The notes under the pieces were generated by a model, which had not been told where the DNA came from, ran no database searches, and saw only the letters and a program-made list of their open reading frames with translations. A DNA stretch of 64,000 nt from DMER01 sp003451645 (GTDB lineage Bacteria; Pseudomonadota; Alphaproteobacteria; Micropepsales; Micropepsaceae), in NCBI GenBank assembly GCA_031976175.1, contig DALYLR010000011.1:1-64000 (forward strand). The letters run 5' to 3'. Both the position numbers and the translations under genes were made by a program. The stretch's first letter is position 1; the number at the start of each line of letters is the position of its first letter. This document shows positions 8,589-17,103 of the stretch, one piece after another.

Positions 8589-9407
8589 ATGCAGATCGCT
8601 GCGTTTTTTTTGGCGCTTCTGACCGCGATCGCACCCAGCGCGCAGGCCCTGAGGCCAGAACGCATTGTCTCGACCAATCTCTGCACGGACCAGCTTTTAT
8701 TGCGCCTGGTCGAGCCCGCCCGCATTGCAGCGGTATCCAATCTGGCAGCCGATCCTGTCTTGTCGACCGTCGCGGATCAGGCAAGAGCCATAGCCAAGAA
8801 TGGCGCGCGCGCCGAAGAGATCGTGCCCCTGAAACCCGATCTTGTCCTTGCAAATGCCTGGACGGGTGCAAAGGCCAACCACTTTTTGAAGGGGCTCGGC
8901 ATTGAGGTCCTCGTCGTTCCTGACCCGTCGTCCTTCAAAGATGTGGAGGCCAATCTTCAGCTTTTGGGCCGCGCGCTGAAAGAAGAGGACCGCGCGCAAG
9001 CCTTGATCCAGACGATGTGGCGGGAGCTTGGGAGCATCCCGAAACGCGGGCAACCTTTGCGCACGCTCATTTACGAGCCCAATGGCTACTCGCCGTCGCG
9101 GGGGACCTTCAGCGATGATGTCTTGGCGCGCGCAGGGCTTACGAACATCGCGCCAGAGCTGGGCGTTACGAATTACGGCGCAGTCTCTTTGGAGCGCGTG
9201 GTGCTTGCAAAGCCGGACCTCCTCATCTTTGATGACCACGCTCCGTCTGCTGCTAGCCGCGCGCAGGCCCTTCTCCACCATCCGGCGCTCAAGACTGTTG
9301 CTGCAAAGGCGCAAGTCGACTGGATGCCGGCAAAATTGTGGTTATGCGCAGGTCCTTGGAGCGTCGAGGCTGTTGCCCGCCTTGCGCGAATTGAGCGGCG
9401 GCCATAA
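8589..9407 (+). CDS. btuF: periplasmic cobalamin-binding protein (BtuF-like)
   Basis: A 272-residue ABC-transporter substrate-binding protein of the helical-backbone type. The leader is MQIAAFFLALLTAIAPSAQA. The body begins PERIVSTNLCTDQLLLRL and continues with LKPDLVLAN, GIEVLVVPDP and LAKPDLLIFDDH, as in BtuF/FhuD-like proteins. It should capture corrinoid in the periplasm for the BtuCD permease encoded downstream. The riboswitch and btuB lie after it on the same strand, so btuF itself would not be controlled by that riboswitch unless transcribed from a second regulated promoter. ATG at 8589 is chosen because it places the signal peptide at the N-terminus. Iron-chelate binding is a less likely alternative. 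Confidence 0.82.
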   Translation: MQIAAFFLALLTAIAPSAQALRPERIVSTNLCTDQLLLRLVEPARIAAVSNLAADPVLSTVADQARAIAKNGARAEEIVPLKPDLVLANAWTGAKANHFLKGLGIEVLVVPDPSSFKDVEANLQLLGRALKEEDRAQALIQTMWRELGSIPKRGQPLRTLIYEPNGYSPSRGTFSDDVLARAGLTNIAPELGVTNYGAVSLERVVLAKPDLLIFDDHAPSAASRAQALLHHPALKTVAAKAQVDWMPAKLWLCAGPWSVEAVARLARIERRP

Positions 9408-9414
9408 AGTGCAG

Positions 9415-9600
9415 GCTGCCTAGGTGCTGATGGGGGCCGCGATGCGGCGCTCGTTGGATAATAGGGAATGCGGTGTAAATCCGCAGCTGCCCCCGCAACT
9501 GTAACCGGTGAGCGGGCGCCATGATGGCCACTGGATCGTACCGATCTGGGAAGGCCGGCGCCAGCATCTGAACCGGGAGCCAGGAAACCTGCCCAGGAAC
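9415..9600 (+). promoter_or_regulatory. cobalamin (adenosylcobalamin) riboswitch
   Basis: The sequence between btuF and btuB matches the class I cobalamin riboswitch. It has AGGTGCTGATG at the 5' side, GGGAATGCGGTGTAAATCCG (9464-9483), the B12 box GCTGCCCCCGCAACTGTAA (9486-9504), and the closing GAGCCAGGAAACCTGCC (9577-9593). It would repress btuB, and probably btuC and btuD, when intracellular cobalamin is high. The expression platform lies in 9600-9739; I see GC-rich stems there but no clear run of T, so control of translation is at least as likely as termination. Confidence 0.95.
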
Positions 9601-9739
9601 GAGTCGTCGAAACCTGGGCCGGGGTGCGCCTATGGTTGCGGAACTCTCCGTTGTGACGGCCGGACCTCTCGGGCAATTCCGCTCTGGGGGAGCGCGTCAC
9701 TTCTGGGAGCGCAGGGGCAAAGGGCTCCTGCGGACATGC

Positions 9740-11620
9740 ATGCTACAATCCATCAAGGCCTCTGGCCTCGCATCAGTTATCACAATGATCTTGACCGGCG
9801 CGGCCGTTGCCAGTGAACCGGTTGCCGAGCGCGTGATCGTCACGGCAACAAAGAAATCCAGGCCTCCGGCCGAGACCGGCAGCCAAGTCACTCTTATCAC
9901 GCGGGAGGAGATCGAACGCAAAGGCGCGGTGTTCGTGACAGACGTCTTGCGCGATGTGCCGGGGGTGGGGGTTAGTCAGAATGGCGGCCCTGGAGGCTTT
10001 GCGGCCGTGCGTCTGCGTGGCGAAGAACAATACCGCACCCTGCTGATCGTGGACGGCCTCAAGCTCTCCGATCCGTCAGGAACGCAAACCTCCTTCAATT
10101 TTGCCAATTTGCTCGCGCGCGATGTCGAGCGGATCGAGATCCTGAGAGGCCCTCAGGCCTTGCTCTATGGCGCGGATGCCATAGGCGGGGTGATTGTGAT
10201 CACAACGCGCCGGGGCAGCGAAAAGACCGAGGCCGGATTGTCCATCGAGGCAGGCAGCTTTGAGACCATTACGGGCAGTGCATCCGTGCGCGGCAGATCC
10301 GGGATCGTGGACTATGCGGTCACGGTTTCGGGCTTTGATAATGAGGGCATTACCGCACAGATCGACTCTGGGAACACCGAACCTGACCCTTATCGTAATG
10401 TGATGGTGCATGGTGTCTTTGGCGCGGCCTTGAGCCCCAATTGGCGGCTGGAAGGGGTTGCGCGCTACTCCGAGGCCGAGGCGCAGTTCGACCGCTTTGA
10501 TTTCGTACTTCTGACGTCCGACACGGACAATGTGCTCTATACGGAGCAATTCGCTGGCCGCCTTGCGCTGAGCGGACAGAGCGGCGATGGGCGGTTGTCA
10601 GGCAATGTTGCGGCGAGCTATATGGCGCAGAACCGCGCTGATTATGCGAATGGCGCGCCCTTCATCTTTGGATCGCGCTTTGATTCCGAGCGCACGCGGA
10701 TTGAGGCCCTTGGCCGCTATCAGGTTGCGGCAGGACACGACGTCGTGCTCGGCACCGACTTCGAGGATGAGCGAGCGACAACAGACGCCCTCAACCGCGG
10801 GCGCACGATCCTGGGCGCCTTGGCAGAATATCAAGGTCGTTTGACGCCTGAGACCTTTGTGACCTTGGGCGCCCGGTATGATGATCACGAAGAATTCGGC
10901 GATCATGTGAGCTGGCGCGCGACCCTGTCACATGGACTGGTGAAGACAGAGACGATGGGGCTGATGCTCAAGGCGAGTGCGGGGACCGGGTTCCGCGCGC
11001 CGTCCTTGTTCGAACTCTGTGATGGGTTTTCGGGCAACCCGGCGCTGAGGGAAGAGCGAGGAACAGGCTGGGATGCGGGCGTTGATCTCGCCTGGCCGGA
11101 GGCGAACGTTGAAGCCTCGTTTGCCTATTTTGATCAGCGCGTCGAGGACGAAATTCGCTTCGATCCAAATATCTTTGTCTACATCCAAAATGCAGTGACA
11201 ACGCGCTCGACGGGTGTTGAGGCATCGCTTGGCGCGCGGCTGCTGCCGGACCTGAGGGTTCAGCTGGCCTATACCTATACCGATGCCACTATCTCGAGCG
11301 TGGATGCCGAAGACGGTTTGCCCCGGCAACGCCGTCCGCAGCATTTGGGCTCCGTTTCCGTTGATTGGTCCTTCGCAGACGGGCGCGGCAATCTCAATGC
11401 CACGCTGCAAACGGCCGCCAAGCAGGAGGACGGGTTCTTTATCTTCAGGACTGAGCTCGATGATCGGGCGATCGTGAACCTGAATGCGCGCTACCGGCTG
11501 AACGAGCACGTCTTGCTCAATCTGCGTGGCCAGAATGTTTTCGATGAAAGATATTCGGATGCCGTTGGCTTCTCCGCGCCAAGGGCGGGGCTGTTTGCTG
11601 GCGTGGCCCTGGACTGGTGA
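9740..11620 (+). CDS. btuB: TonB-dependent vitamin B12 receptor
   Basis: A 626-residue outer-membrane receptor. After a signal peptide (LQSIKASGLASVITMILTGAAVASE) comes the TonB box region ERVIVTATKK. The plug domain contains VTLITREEIERKGAVFVTDVL, GGFAAVRLRGEEQYRTLL and VERIEILRGPQALLYGADAIGG. A beta-barrel ends in a terminal aromatic strand (FAGVALDW). It imports cobalamin across the outer membrane using TonB energy; specificity is inferred from the riboswitch upstream and BtuCD downstream. The annotated start is ATG at 9740; an ATG at 9632 would add a non-signal-like leader overlapping the riboswitch expression platform. Confidence 0.93.
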   Translation: MLQSIKASGLASVITMILTGAAVASEPVAERVIVTATKKSRPPAETGSQVTLITREEIERKGAVFVTDVLRDVPGVGVSQNGGPGGFAAVRLRGEEQYRTLLIVDGLKLSDPSGTQTSFNFANLLARDVERIEILRGPQALLYGADAIGGVIVITTRRGSEKTEAGLSIEAGSFETITGSASVRGRSGIVDYAVTVSGFDNEGITAQIDSGNTEPDPYRNVMVHGVFGAALSPNWRLEGVARYSEAEAQFDRFDFVLLTSDTDNVLYTEQFAGRLALSGQSGDGRLSGNVAASYMAQNRADYANGAPFIFGSRFDSERTRIEALGRYQVAAGHDVVLGTDFEDERATTDALNRGRTILGALAEYQGRLTPETFVTLGARYDDHEEFGDHVSWRATLSHGLVKTETMGLMLKASAGTGFRAPSLFELCDGFSGNPALREERGTGWDAGVDLAWPEANVEASFAYFDQRVEDEIRFDPNIFVYIQNAVTTRSTGVEASLGARLLPDLRVQLAYTYTDATISSVDAEDGLPRQRRPQHLGSVSVDWSFADGRGNLNATLQTAAKQEDGFFIFRTELDDRAIVNLNARYRLNEHVLLNLRGQNVFDERYSDAVGFSAPRAGLFAGVALDW

Positions 11621-11628
11621 CACACAGG

Positions 11629-12612
11629 ATGCGCCCGGCACTGATCTGCGTCGCGTTGGGACTGGCCGCACTCGCGCTGAGCGTACTCTCGCTTTTCATC
11701 GGCTATGCACCCATCCCGCCTGAGGCGGTGATTGCAGGCTTGTTGGGGGAGGGCGACACCGCGAGCATAGTGGTGCGGGAGATCAGACTGCCGCGCGCGC
11801 TTCTGGCTCTTATGATCGGGGCGGCCCTTGGCGCCAGCGGCGCCGCGTTGCAAGGCCTCTTGCGCAACCCGTTGGCCGAGCCTGGGGTCATCGGCATTTC
11901 TGCCGCGGCGGGCCTGGGCGCTGTGGGCGCGATGTATTTCGGTCTTGCAAGCCTGTGGCCATGGGCGTTGCCAGCCCTTGCGATGCTGGCGGCAGCGCTT
12001 GCAACAGTTGTGCTTCTGCTCGTCAGCTGGCGAGGGGGCACGCTCTCGCTCATTCTGGCAGGCGTCGCATTATCGAGCATTTGCGCGGCGCTGACCTCCT
12101 TGGCACTGAACCTGTCGCCCAACGCTTATGCGGCGAGTGAGATCATCTATTGGCTGTTGGGCTCGCTCAAGGACCGCAGCATGGCCGACGCCGCACTGGC
12201 GGCCCCCTTTGTGGGTCTTGGGGCAATATTGATCTTCTCACAGCGCAAGGCGCTGGACGTGCTGGCGCTGGGCGAAGAGACGGCAGTCAGCCTTGGGGTC
12301 GATCTGAGAGCCCTGTCTGTTGTGTTGGTTCTTGGGGTCGCCATGGCGGCAGGGGCCTCGGTTGCTGCAGCCGGCGCGATCGGCTTCATCGGGCTGGTCG
12401 TGCCGCATATCATGAGGCCCTTCGTAGGGCACGCGCCGTCGGCACTCATGCTGCCAAGCGCATTGGGTGGCGCATGCTTGCTACTGGCCGCGGACATGTG
12501 TGTGCGTGTCATCCCCACATCGTCTGAGCTCATGGTCGGGGTACTGACGGCGTTGCTAGGTGCGCCGTTCTTCTTCTGGCTGGTTCTCAGGCATCGCAGG
12601 GCGTGGTCATGA
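11629..12612 (+). CDS. btuC: cobalamin ABC transporter permease (FecCD family)
   Basis: A 327-residue inner-membrane permease of the FecCD/BtuC family with about ten hydrophobic segments. Diagnostic stretches are IRLPRALLALMIGAALGASGAALQ near residue 50, RNPLAEPGVIGISAAAGLGAV, and near the end GAIGFIGLVVPHIMRPFVGH, the cytoplasmic loop that docks to the ATPase. It pairs with the BtuD-like ATPase encoded next to form the B12 importer. ATG at 11629 lies 8 bases after the btuB stop; a GTG at 11617 overlapping that stop is an equally possible start. Its own stop overlaps the start of the ATPase gene (ATGA). Confidence 0.92.
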   Translation: MRPALICVALGLAALALSVLSLFIGYAPIPPEAVIAGLLGEGDTASIVVREIRLPRALLALMIGAALGASGAALQGLLRNPLAEPGVIGISAAAGLGAVGAMYFGLASLWPWALPALAMLAAALATVVLLLVSWRGGTLSLILAGVALSSICAALTSLALNLSPNAYAASEIIYWLLGSLKDRSMADAALAAPFVGLGAILIFSQRKALDVLALGEETAVSLGVDLRALSVVLVLGVAMAAGASVAAAGAIGFIGLVVPHIMRPFVGHAPSALMLPSALGGACLLLAADMCVRVIPTSSELMVGVLTALLGAPFFFWLVLRHRRAWS

Positions 12613-13379
12613 CGGATCTTCATTGCCAGGGACTAACCGTGAAACGAGGCGGTCGCTTGCTGGTTGATGACATGTCATTTGGCGCCACACCTGGCGAAGT
12701 CATAGGCGTACTTGGGCCCAATGGCGCCGGCAAGTCGACAATGCTGCGCGCTCTCGCGGGGCTCATTCCCTTCCAGGGGAGCGTCGCACTGGGTGGCAGG
12801 CAGATGACCGCGATGACATTGCGGGAGCAGGCCCGCGCGCGCGTCTTTCTCGCGCAGGATGGCGAGGTCCATTGGCCGCTTCGCGTCCAGGCGGTCGTGG
12901 CACTTGGGCGTCACGCTTTTGGCGATGCGGATGTACCATCGGGGCGCGAGGCGATTGTGCGTGCAATGAAGACCACAAATCTCGACAGCTTGGCTGATAC
13001 GGGCATGGAGCACCTGTCTGGCGGGGAGAGAGCGCGGGTGATGCTCGCGCGGGCGCTGGCTGCCGAGACACCTATTCTGCTTGCGGATGAGCCAGGCGCG
13101 CAACTCGATCCTCATTACCACCACCAAGTGCTTCAGGCCTTGCGCGATTATGCCAAGATGGGCCGCATCGTCATTCTGGTTTTGCACGATCTCACCATGG
13201 CCGCGCGCCTCTGCGACCGTGTGCTGGTCATTGCGCGGGGACAGTTGCAGGCCGATGGTCCGCCGGATGTTGTGCTAACGCCAAATCTGTGCCGTGAGGT
13301 CTTTGGCATCAATGTTTGGCGTGGCATGGCTGGCGGCCAGCTAGCCATCGTCCCCTTGGGCGCAGCCACACCCATCTAG
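12609..13379 (+). CDS. btuD: cobalamin ABC transporter ATP-binding protein
   Basis: A 256-residue ABC ATPase. Walker A is GPNGAGKST, the Q-loop region contains VFLAQDGEVHWPLRV, the signature is LSGGERARVMLARAL, Walker B is PILLADEPGAQLD, and the switch histidine follows in VLHDLTMAARLCDRV. The domain order and length match BtuD/FecE-type ATPases. It is translationally coupled to the permease gene and would power corrinoid import. Nothing in the sequence rules out iron-siderophore or haem as substrate, but the riboswitch-controlled operon makes cobalamin the best call. Confidence 0.92.
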   Translation: MTDLHCQGLTVKRGGRLLVDDMSFGATPGEVIGVLGPNGAGKSTMLRALAGLIPFQGSVALGGRQMTAMTLREQARARVFLAQDGEVHWPLRVQAVVALGRHAFGDADVPSGREAIVRAMKTTNLDSLADTGMEHLSGGERARVMLARALAAETPILLADEPGAQLDPHYHHQVLQALRDYAKMGRIVILVLHDLTMAARLCDRVLVIARGQLQADGPPDVVLTPNLCREVFGINVWRGMAGGQLAIVPLGAATPI

Positions 13380-13460
13380 ACTCTGCGTCAGATCAAGGTG
13401 CTGTCTCGCGTGCAGTGCCAAACTGATCTATGTGCAGCCACTGGGATGGAGCTCCCCTCG

Positions 13461-14945
13461 ATGACTGAATCCCTCTTTGGGAATGATAGCCTCACTGCCG
13501 CGTTCCTGGCCGGTCAGGTCATCGGGGCGGAGCGAGCCACGAAGCATATTCAAACCCACCTCTCGGATGTCTTTGTGGGTCAAGAGCGGGTCTATAAGGT
13601 CAAGCGCGCCGTGCGACTGCCTTTTGTGGACTTCAGTACCCTGAACGCACGGCGCGAAGCCTGCGAGGCAGAACTCGCCCTGAACCGGCGTATGGCCCCA
13701 AGACTCTATGAGCGTGTTGCCGCGCTCTCCCGTGACTCCAACGGGACATGGCATCTCGGCCGTTCGAGCGAGGGCGAGCAGTACTGTGTCGTTATGCGCA
13801 ATTTCGGGGCGCACACCTTGCGAGACATCGCCCTTCGGGGAGAACTGAGTGTTGCAATAGCGGTTGATGCCGCGCGGGCGGCGGCGCGCTTGCACTCGTT
13901 GGCGCTGCCAGACCATTTGCGCGGCCATCTCGCCGACTATCTGGCCATCCTAGATGGATTGATGCGAACCGAAACGGATGCCGCGGCAGCACTGGACCTG
14001 AAGCCAGGCTCCTCCGAGCTTTTTGATCACCTCGCGCACACGTTCAGGCATCATGCGCCGGTCATCGAAGCCCGCCAGCGGATGGGCCATGTGCGCCACG
14101 GCCATGGCGATTTGCATTTGGGCAATATCTGCATCTTTGAGGGTGAGGTGACGTTGTTCGACGCCCTCGAATTTGATCCGGCATTGGCAACGGCTGATGT
14201 TCTTTACGATATCGCCTTCTTGTTGATGGATCTGCGCGTCTTCAGATTACGCGAACACGCGAGCGCGGCGATGAATGCTTATTGGGATGAGGCCAGTGTC
14301 GCGCCGGAGGCCCTGGCCCTGCTGCCTGCCTTCATGGCTCTTCGCGCCGCAGTCCGGATGGCCGTCAGCGTTGCGAGTGGAAACCTGGAAGATGCGGACC
14401 GCTACCGCGTCCTCGGCCTTGATCTGCTCGCGGTCAGGAAACCCATGTGTGTCGCGGTGGGCGGATTGTCAGGAACCGGAAAGTCTGTTGCCGCGCAGGC
14501 CATCGCGCATAAGCTTCCTGGTGTCTGTGGCGCGCGTATCCTGAGGACAGATATCTTGCGTCCCGCGCAAGACTACGATGCCGCTGCCAGACTTTCCGTC
14601 TACGAACAGATGTTCAGCCAGGCGCGCGCGTGTCTGAAGGCCGGATCAAGTGTCATCCTCGACGCAACATTTGCCTTGGCCGAAACGCAAGCCGCGCTCG
14701 CGGCGTCCGGCTTGCTGCTTGATGGGGCCTTTTGGTTGACTGCGCCGGCGGAAATCCGGCTGGCCCGCGTCGAAGCCCGCAAGGACGATGCGTCAAAGGC
14801 CGATGAGCGGGTCGCAAGCGCTCAGAGAGCACCGAGCCTGGACCCGCAAGTTTGGACGCCAATTGAGGCAGGCGGTGACCGGGCGCAGACTGTTGCCAGT
14901 ATTCTCGGTGCGCTGACCAGAAAGCACGCATTGGTAGAGCTATAG
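13461..14945 (+). CDS. phosphotransferase (APH-like) fused to P-loop kinase
   Basis: A 494-residue two-domain protein. Residues 1 to about 310 resemble the aminoglycoside-phosphotransferase/choline-kinase fold (COG2187 type), with FVGQERVYKVKRAVRLPFVDF near the start and the catalytic loop HGHGDLHLGNICIF followed by LFDALEFDP. The C-terminal third is a small-molecule or nucleic-acid kinase-like P-loop domain (COG0645 type) with GGLSGTGKSVAAQ and SVILDATFALAETQAALAA. Such fusions are widespread in proteobacteria without an assigned substrate, so I give no function beyond ATP-dependent phosphotransfer. ATG at 13461 has GGAG eight bases upstream. The gene follows btuD by about 80 bp but there is no metabolic link I can see. 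Confidence 0.8.
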   Translation: MTESLFGNDSLTAAFLAGQVIGAERATKHIQTHLSDVFVGQERVYKVKRAVRLPFVDFSTLNARREACEAELALNRRMAPRLYERVAALSRDSNGTWHLGRSSEGEQYCVVMRNFGAHTLRDIALRGELSVAIAVDAARAAARLHSLALPDHLRGHLADYLAILDGLMRTETDAAAALDLKPGSSELFDHLAHTFRHHAPVIEARQRMGHVRHGHGDLHLGNICIFEGEVTLFDALEFDPALATADVLYDIAFLLMDLRVFRLREHASAAMNAYWDEASVAPEALALLPAFMALRAAVRMAVSVASGNLEDADRYRVLGLDLLAVRKPMCVAVGGLSGTGKSVAAQAIAHKLPGVCGARILRTDILRPAQDYDAAARLSVYEQMFSQARACLKAGSSVILDATFALAETQAALAASGLLLDGAFWLTAPAEIRLARVEARKDDASKADERVASAQRAPSLDPQVWTPIEAGGDRAQTVASILGALTRKHALVEL

Positions 14946-15044
14946 ATAAAACGCAACCATTAACCTCTCCGTCACCACACTCATTGATAGTATCTCTTAG
15001 TGTCCGCAACCAGATGGTGGCGAGGCCCAAGGGAGGTTCAAGCT

Positions 15045-15551
15045 ATGGCGCAACCAATAGGACCCGATCAGCTGACTACGGACCGCGCCATCGATCCGCA
15101 AGATCGTGTCCAACTCAATCTGGCGGCGGAGATGCCCGGCTTGAGTGGCAAGCTTGCGCAGCTGCGTGACAAATACATTCTGGGCCTCACGATGCGCTTG
15201 AAGGAATGCGACGCCGCCTTGGCGTCTTGCGAGCGTTTAGACGAAGACAACACGATGGCCACGCGCGCGTGCTTCGCAGCCTTTCACGACATGAAAGGCC
15301 AGGGAGGCATGTTTGGGTTCGATGTCATTGGCGATATCGGTGCCCTCGTTTGCAAGCATCTGAGGCACCGCGAGGCGGTGAATTCAGACGAAGTCCATGC
15401 TCTAAAGCAATGCATTGCGGCTGTTCGCAGAACCTTGGCTGATGATGGCGTCAATCAGTCGCCATCTTCCAACCGCATTACGCTTAAGGCTTTGGAAACA
15501 TTGTTCTACCGCAGGGCGGGTTACATTCCTGACAATCGCACTCAGGTTTAG
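15045..15551 (+). CDS. Hpt-domain phosphotransfer protein
   Basis: A 168-residue protein carrying an isolated histidine phosphotransfer domain: FHDMKGQGGMFGF (His81) has the H-x-x-K-G-x-(G)-x-x-x-(G/F) pattern seen also in the CheA Hpt domain of this window (HSIKGGGGAFGF). It has no kinase or receiver domain, so it must accept or donate phosphate from separate partners. The obvious candidates are the receiver domains of the PP2C response regulator, CheY or CheB encoded nearby. The C-terminal 40 residues (SNRITLKALETLFYRRAGY...) have no recognisable domain. GGGAGG precedes the chosen ATG. It heads a run of signalling genes on the same strand. Confidence 0.82.
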   Translation: MAQPIGPDQLTTDRAIDPQDRVQLNLAAEMPGLSGKLAQLRDKYILGLTMRLKECDAALASCERLDEDNTMATRACFAAFHDMKGQGGMFGFDVIGDIGALVCKHLRHREAVNSDEVHALKQCIAAVRRTLADDGVNQSPSSNRITLKALETLFYRRAGYIPDNRTQV

Positions 15552-15634
15552 GGTGCCTTTAAGAGTGCCAGGGTAGTGTGACCTAACGACGCGATCCGCT
15601 GGCGTCCCAACCGCTTTGAACTGGACCCTTGCTC

Positions 15635-16060
15635 ATGCCCTTGGTGCGCCTGCTTTACACGAGCAAAGTTGCTTTCGACGCACGCGACCGCGCACCAATG
15701 GACGCGATCCTGCACACAGCACGCAGCTTCAATATGACCCATGACATCACAGGGCTGCTTGCGTGCCGGAACGGCGAATTCCTGCAGGCGATAGAAGGGC
15801 CGCGCAAAATCATTCTGTCCTTGTACCAATCAATTTTGCGAGATACTCGCCATAGTGATGTTCAGCTTTTGCACTTCAGCGAGGTCAGCGCGCGCTCCTT
15901 CTATCGCTGGTCCATGGGATTTATCCAAGAGAGCGATGTGCCAAAGAACATCAATCTCTATTTCGGCGGCGGCACCGAATTCACTTTTGATACCATGCGC
16001 TCCGATCACGCGATGTCGTTCCTGCTCTATTGCGCACAGCGCGACCTGATCGCGGCATAA
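15635..16060 (+). CDS. BLUF-domain blue-light sensor
   Basis: A 141-residue single-domain BLUF photoreceptor that would bind FAD and sense blue light. The key residues are in place: Tyr8 in LLYTSK, Asn33 in ARSFNMTHDITGLL, Gln51 in GEFLQAIEG, and Trp92/Met94 in FYRWSMGF, matching AppA Tyr21, Asn45, Gln63, Trp104 and Met106 with the same spacing to within one residue. There is no fused output domain, so the signal must pass through a protein partner. It lies 83 bp after the Hpt gene and 97 bp before the STAS gene, placing it in a partner-switching and chemotaxis context. Confidence 0.93.
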   Translation: MPLVRLLYTSKVAFDARDRAPMDAILHTARSFNMTHDITGLLACRNGEFLQAIEGPRKIILSLYQSILRDTRHSDVQLLHFSEVSARSFYRWSMGFIQESDVPKNINLYFGGGTEFTFDTMRSDHAMSFLLYCAQRDLIAA

Positions 16061-16157
16061 TTGCATCCCATCGTCTTTGTGCGCAAAAATTGGTGGCCGC
16101 CAACCACTTCTTCACGTCCGCGATGTACGGTTATCGCATTAAGACGGTGGAGCAGCC

Positions 16158-16457
16158 ATGCTAAGCAGCAATTACTCAGAAGACCGCGCGTGTGTCTATC
16201 TTGGCGGTGATCTCGTATTCTCCGACCACGGAAAATTTCGTGAGATTCTGACGCATACCGCCGGGAGCGGGTTGCCGCATTTGAAGCTCGATTTCTCTGG
16301 TCTGACGTTCATCGATTCCGCGGGACTTGGCATGTTGTTGCTCCTCAGGGATGAGGCGGCGAAACGCGGTCAGACCGTGACGCTCGCCAATGCGGGCAAG
16401 CAGGTCAAACGGATGTTTGAAATCTCACGCTTCAACTCCATTTTCAAGGTGGAGTAG
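16158..16457 (+). CDS. STAS-domain anti-sigma-factor antagonist
   Basis: A 99-residue SpoIIAA-like protein. The phosphorylatable serine is Ser54 in FIDSAGLGML, the conserved position in the family, followed by EAAKRGQTVTLAN and VKRMFEISRF as the last helices. It is expected to bind the kinase/anti-sigma protein encoded four bases downstream when unphosphorylated, and to be phosphorylated by it on Ser54. The PP2C-type phosphatase two genes on could reverse this. Together the three form a partner-switching module comparable to HsbA/HsbR in Pseudomonas or Rsb in Bacillus. Confidence 0.92.
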   Translation: MLSSNYSEDRACVYLGGDLVFSDHGKFREILTHTAGSGLPHLKLDFSGLTFIDSAGLGMLLLLRDEAAKRGQTVTLANAGKQVKRMFEISRFNSIFKVE

Positions 16458-16461
16458 TCGC

Positions 16462-17103
16462 GTGGCAGGCCTTGTGAGCCATCTTCACAACGCTGCCGGA
16501 GTATCCGAGGACGGTTCCCAAATGTGGGACCCGAAGCGTGATTGCTCGCTTCACGAGTTGTTTCGCCTGGCGCGCGGCATTTGGATAGAGCCGGGCTTGT
16601 CTCCTGAACCGAAATTGGGCTTCTGCCAGCGGCTTGCCTGTGACATAGCGCTGTCGATGAGCACACAAACCGCAGCACAGAGTCAGACCGCGCAGCAGAT
16701 CGCTGCTGCACTCGCGGTCCGATTGTCCCTCAGCGACGCGGACCAGGCCGCGGTCGCAACGTCGCTTCATGAGGCACTGCGCAATGCAGTGGTGCACGGC
16801 AGCCTGGCGCTGGGCAGCAAGTCCAGGGTCGATCTGGAAGGTTGTGCGGCCTTCGAGGATCTGGTCGCAAGGCGCACGCAAGACCCCTCCTTTGCCGCAA
16901 GGCCCATAACCATGGGACTGAAGAGCTTTGGGGCTGCTTTCGAGATTTTTGTGCTCGATGGTGGCGACGGCTACGACAGTGGGGCGTCGCAGGGCGGTGT
17001 GCATGTTGGTCATGGGCGGGGCCTGGAGATCATCCGGGCGCTGACGAGTGAGGTCGTTGTTGGTGACGGCGGCCGTCTCATTACAATGAGGTTCACGCCA
17101 TGA
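16462..17103 (+). CDS. anti-sigma-factor/serine kinase, HATPase fold (RsbW-like)
   Basis: A 213-residue protein with a GHKL-type ATPase domain in its second half: N-box LHEALRNAVVHG (Glu104, Asn108), G1 box LDGGDGYD (166-172) and G2 box GHGRGLEII (184-191). This is the HATPase_c_2 plan of RsbW/SpoIIAB-like kinases. About 85 residues precede the domain, longer than classical RsbW. GTG at 16462, four bases after the STAS gene and preceded by GGAG, is the best start; the frame is open further upstream but that part overlaps the STAS gene. It should phosphorylate the STAS protein and sequester an as yet unknown target, possibly a regulator rather than a sigma factor. Confidence 0.87.
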   Translation: MAGLVSHLHNAAGVSEDGSQMWDPKRDCSLHELFRLARGIWIEPGLSPEPKLGFCQRLACDIALSMSTQTAAQSQTAQQIAAALAVRLSLSDADQAAVATSLHEALRNAVVHGSLALGSKSRVDLEGCAAFEDLVARRTQDPSFAARPITMGLKSFGAAFEIFVLDGGDGYDSGASQGGVHVGHGRGLEIIRALTSEVVVGDGGRLITMRFTP

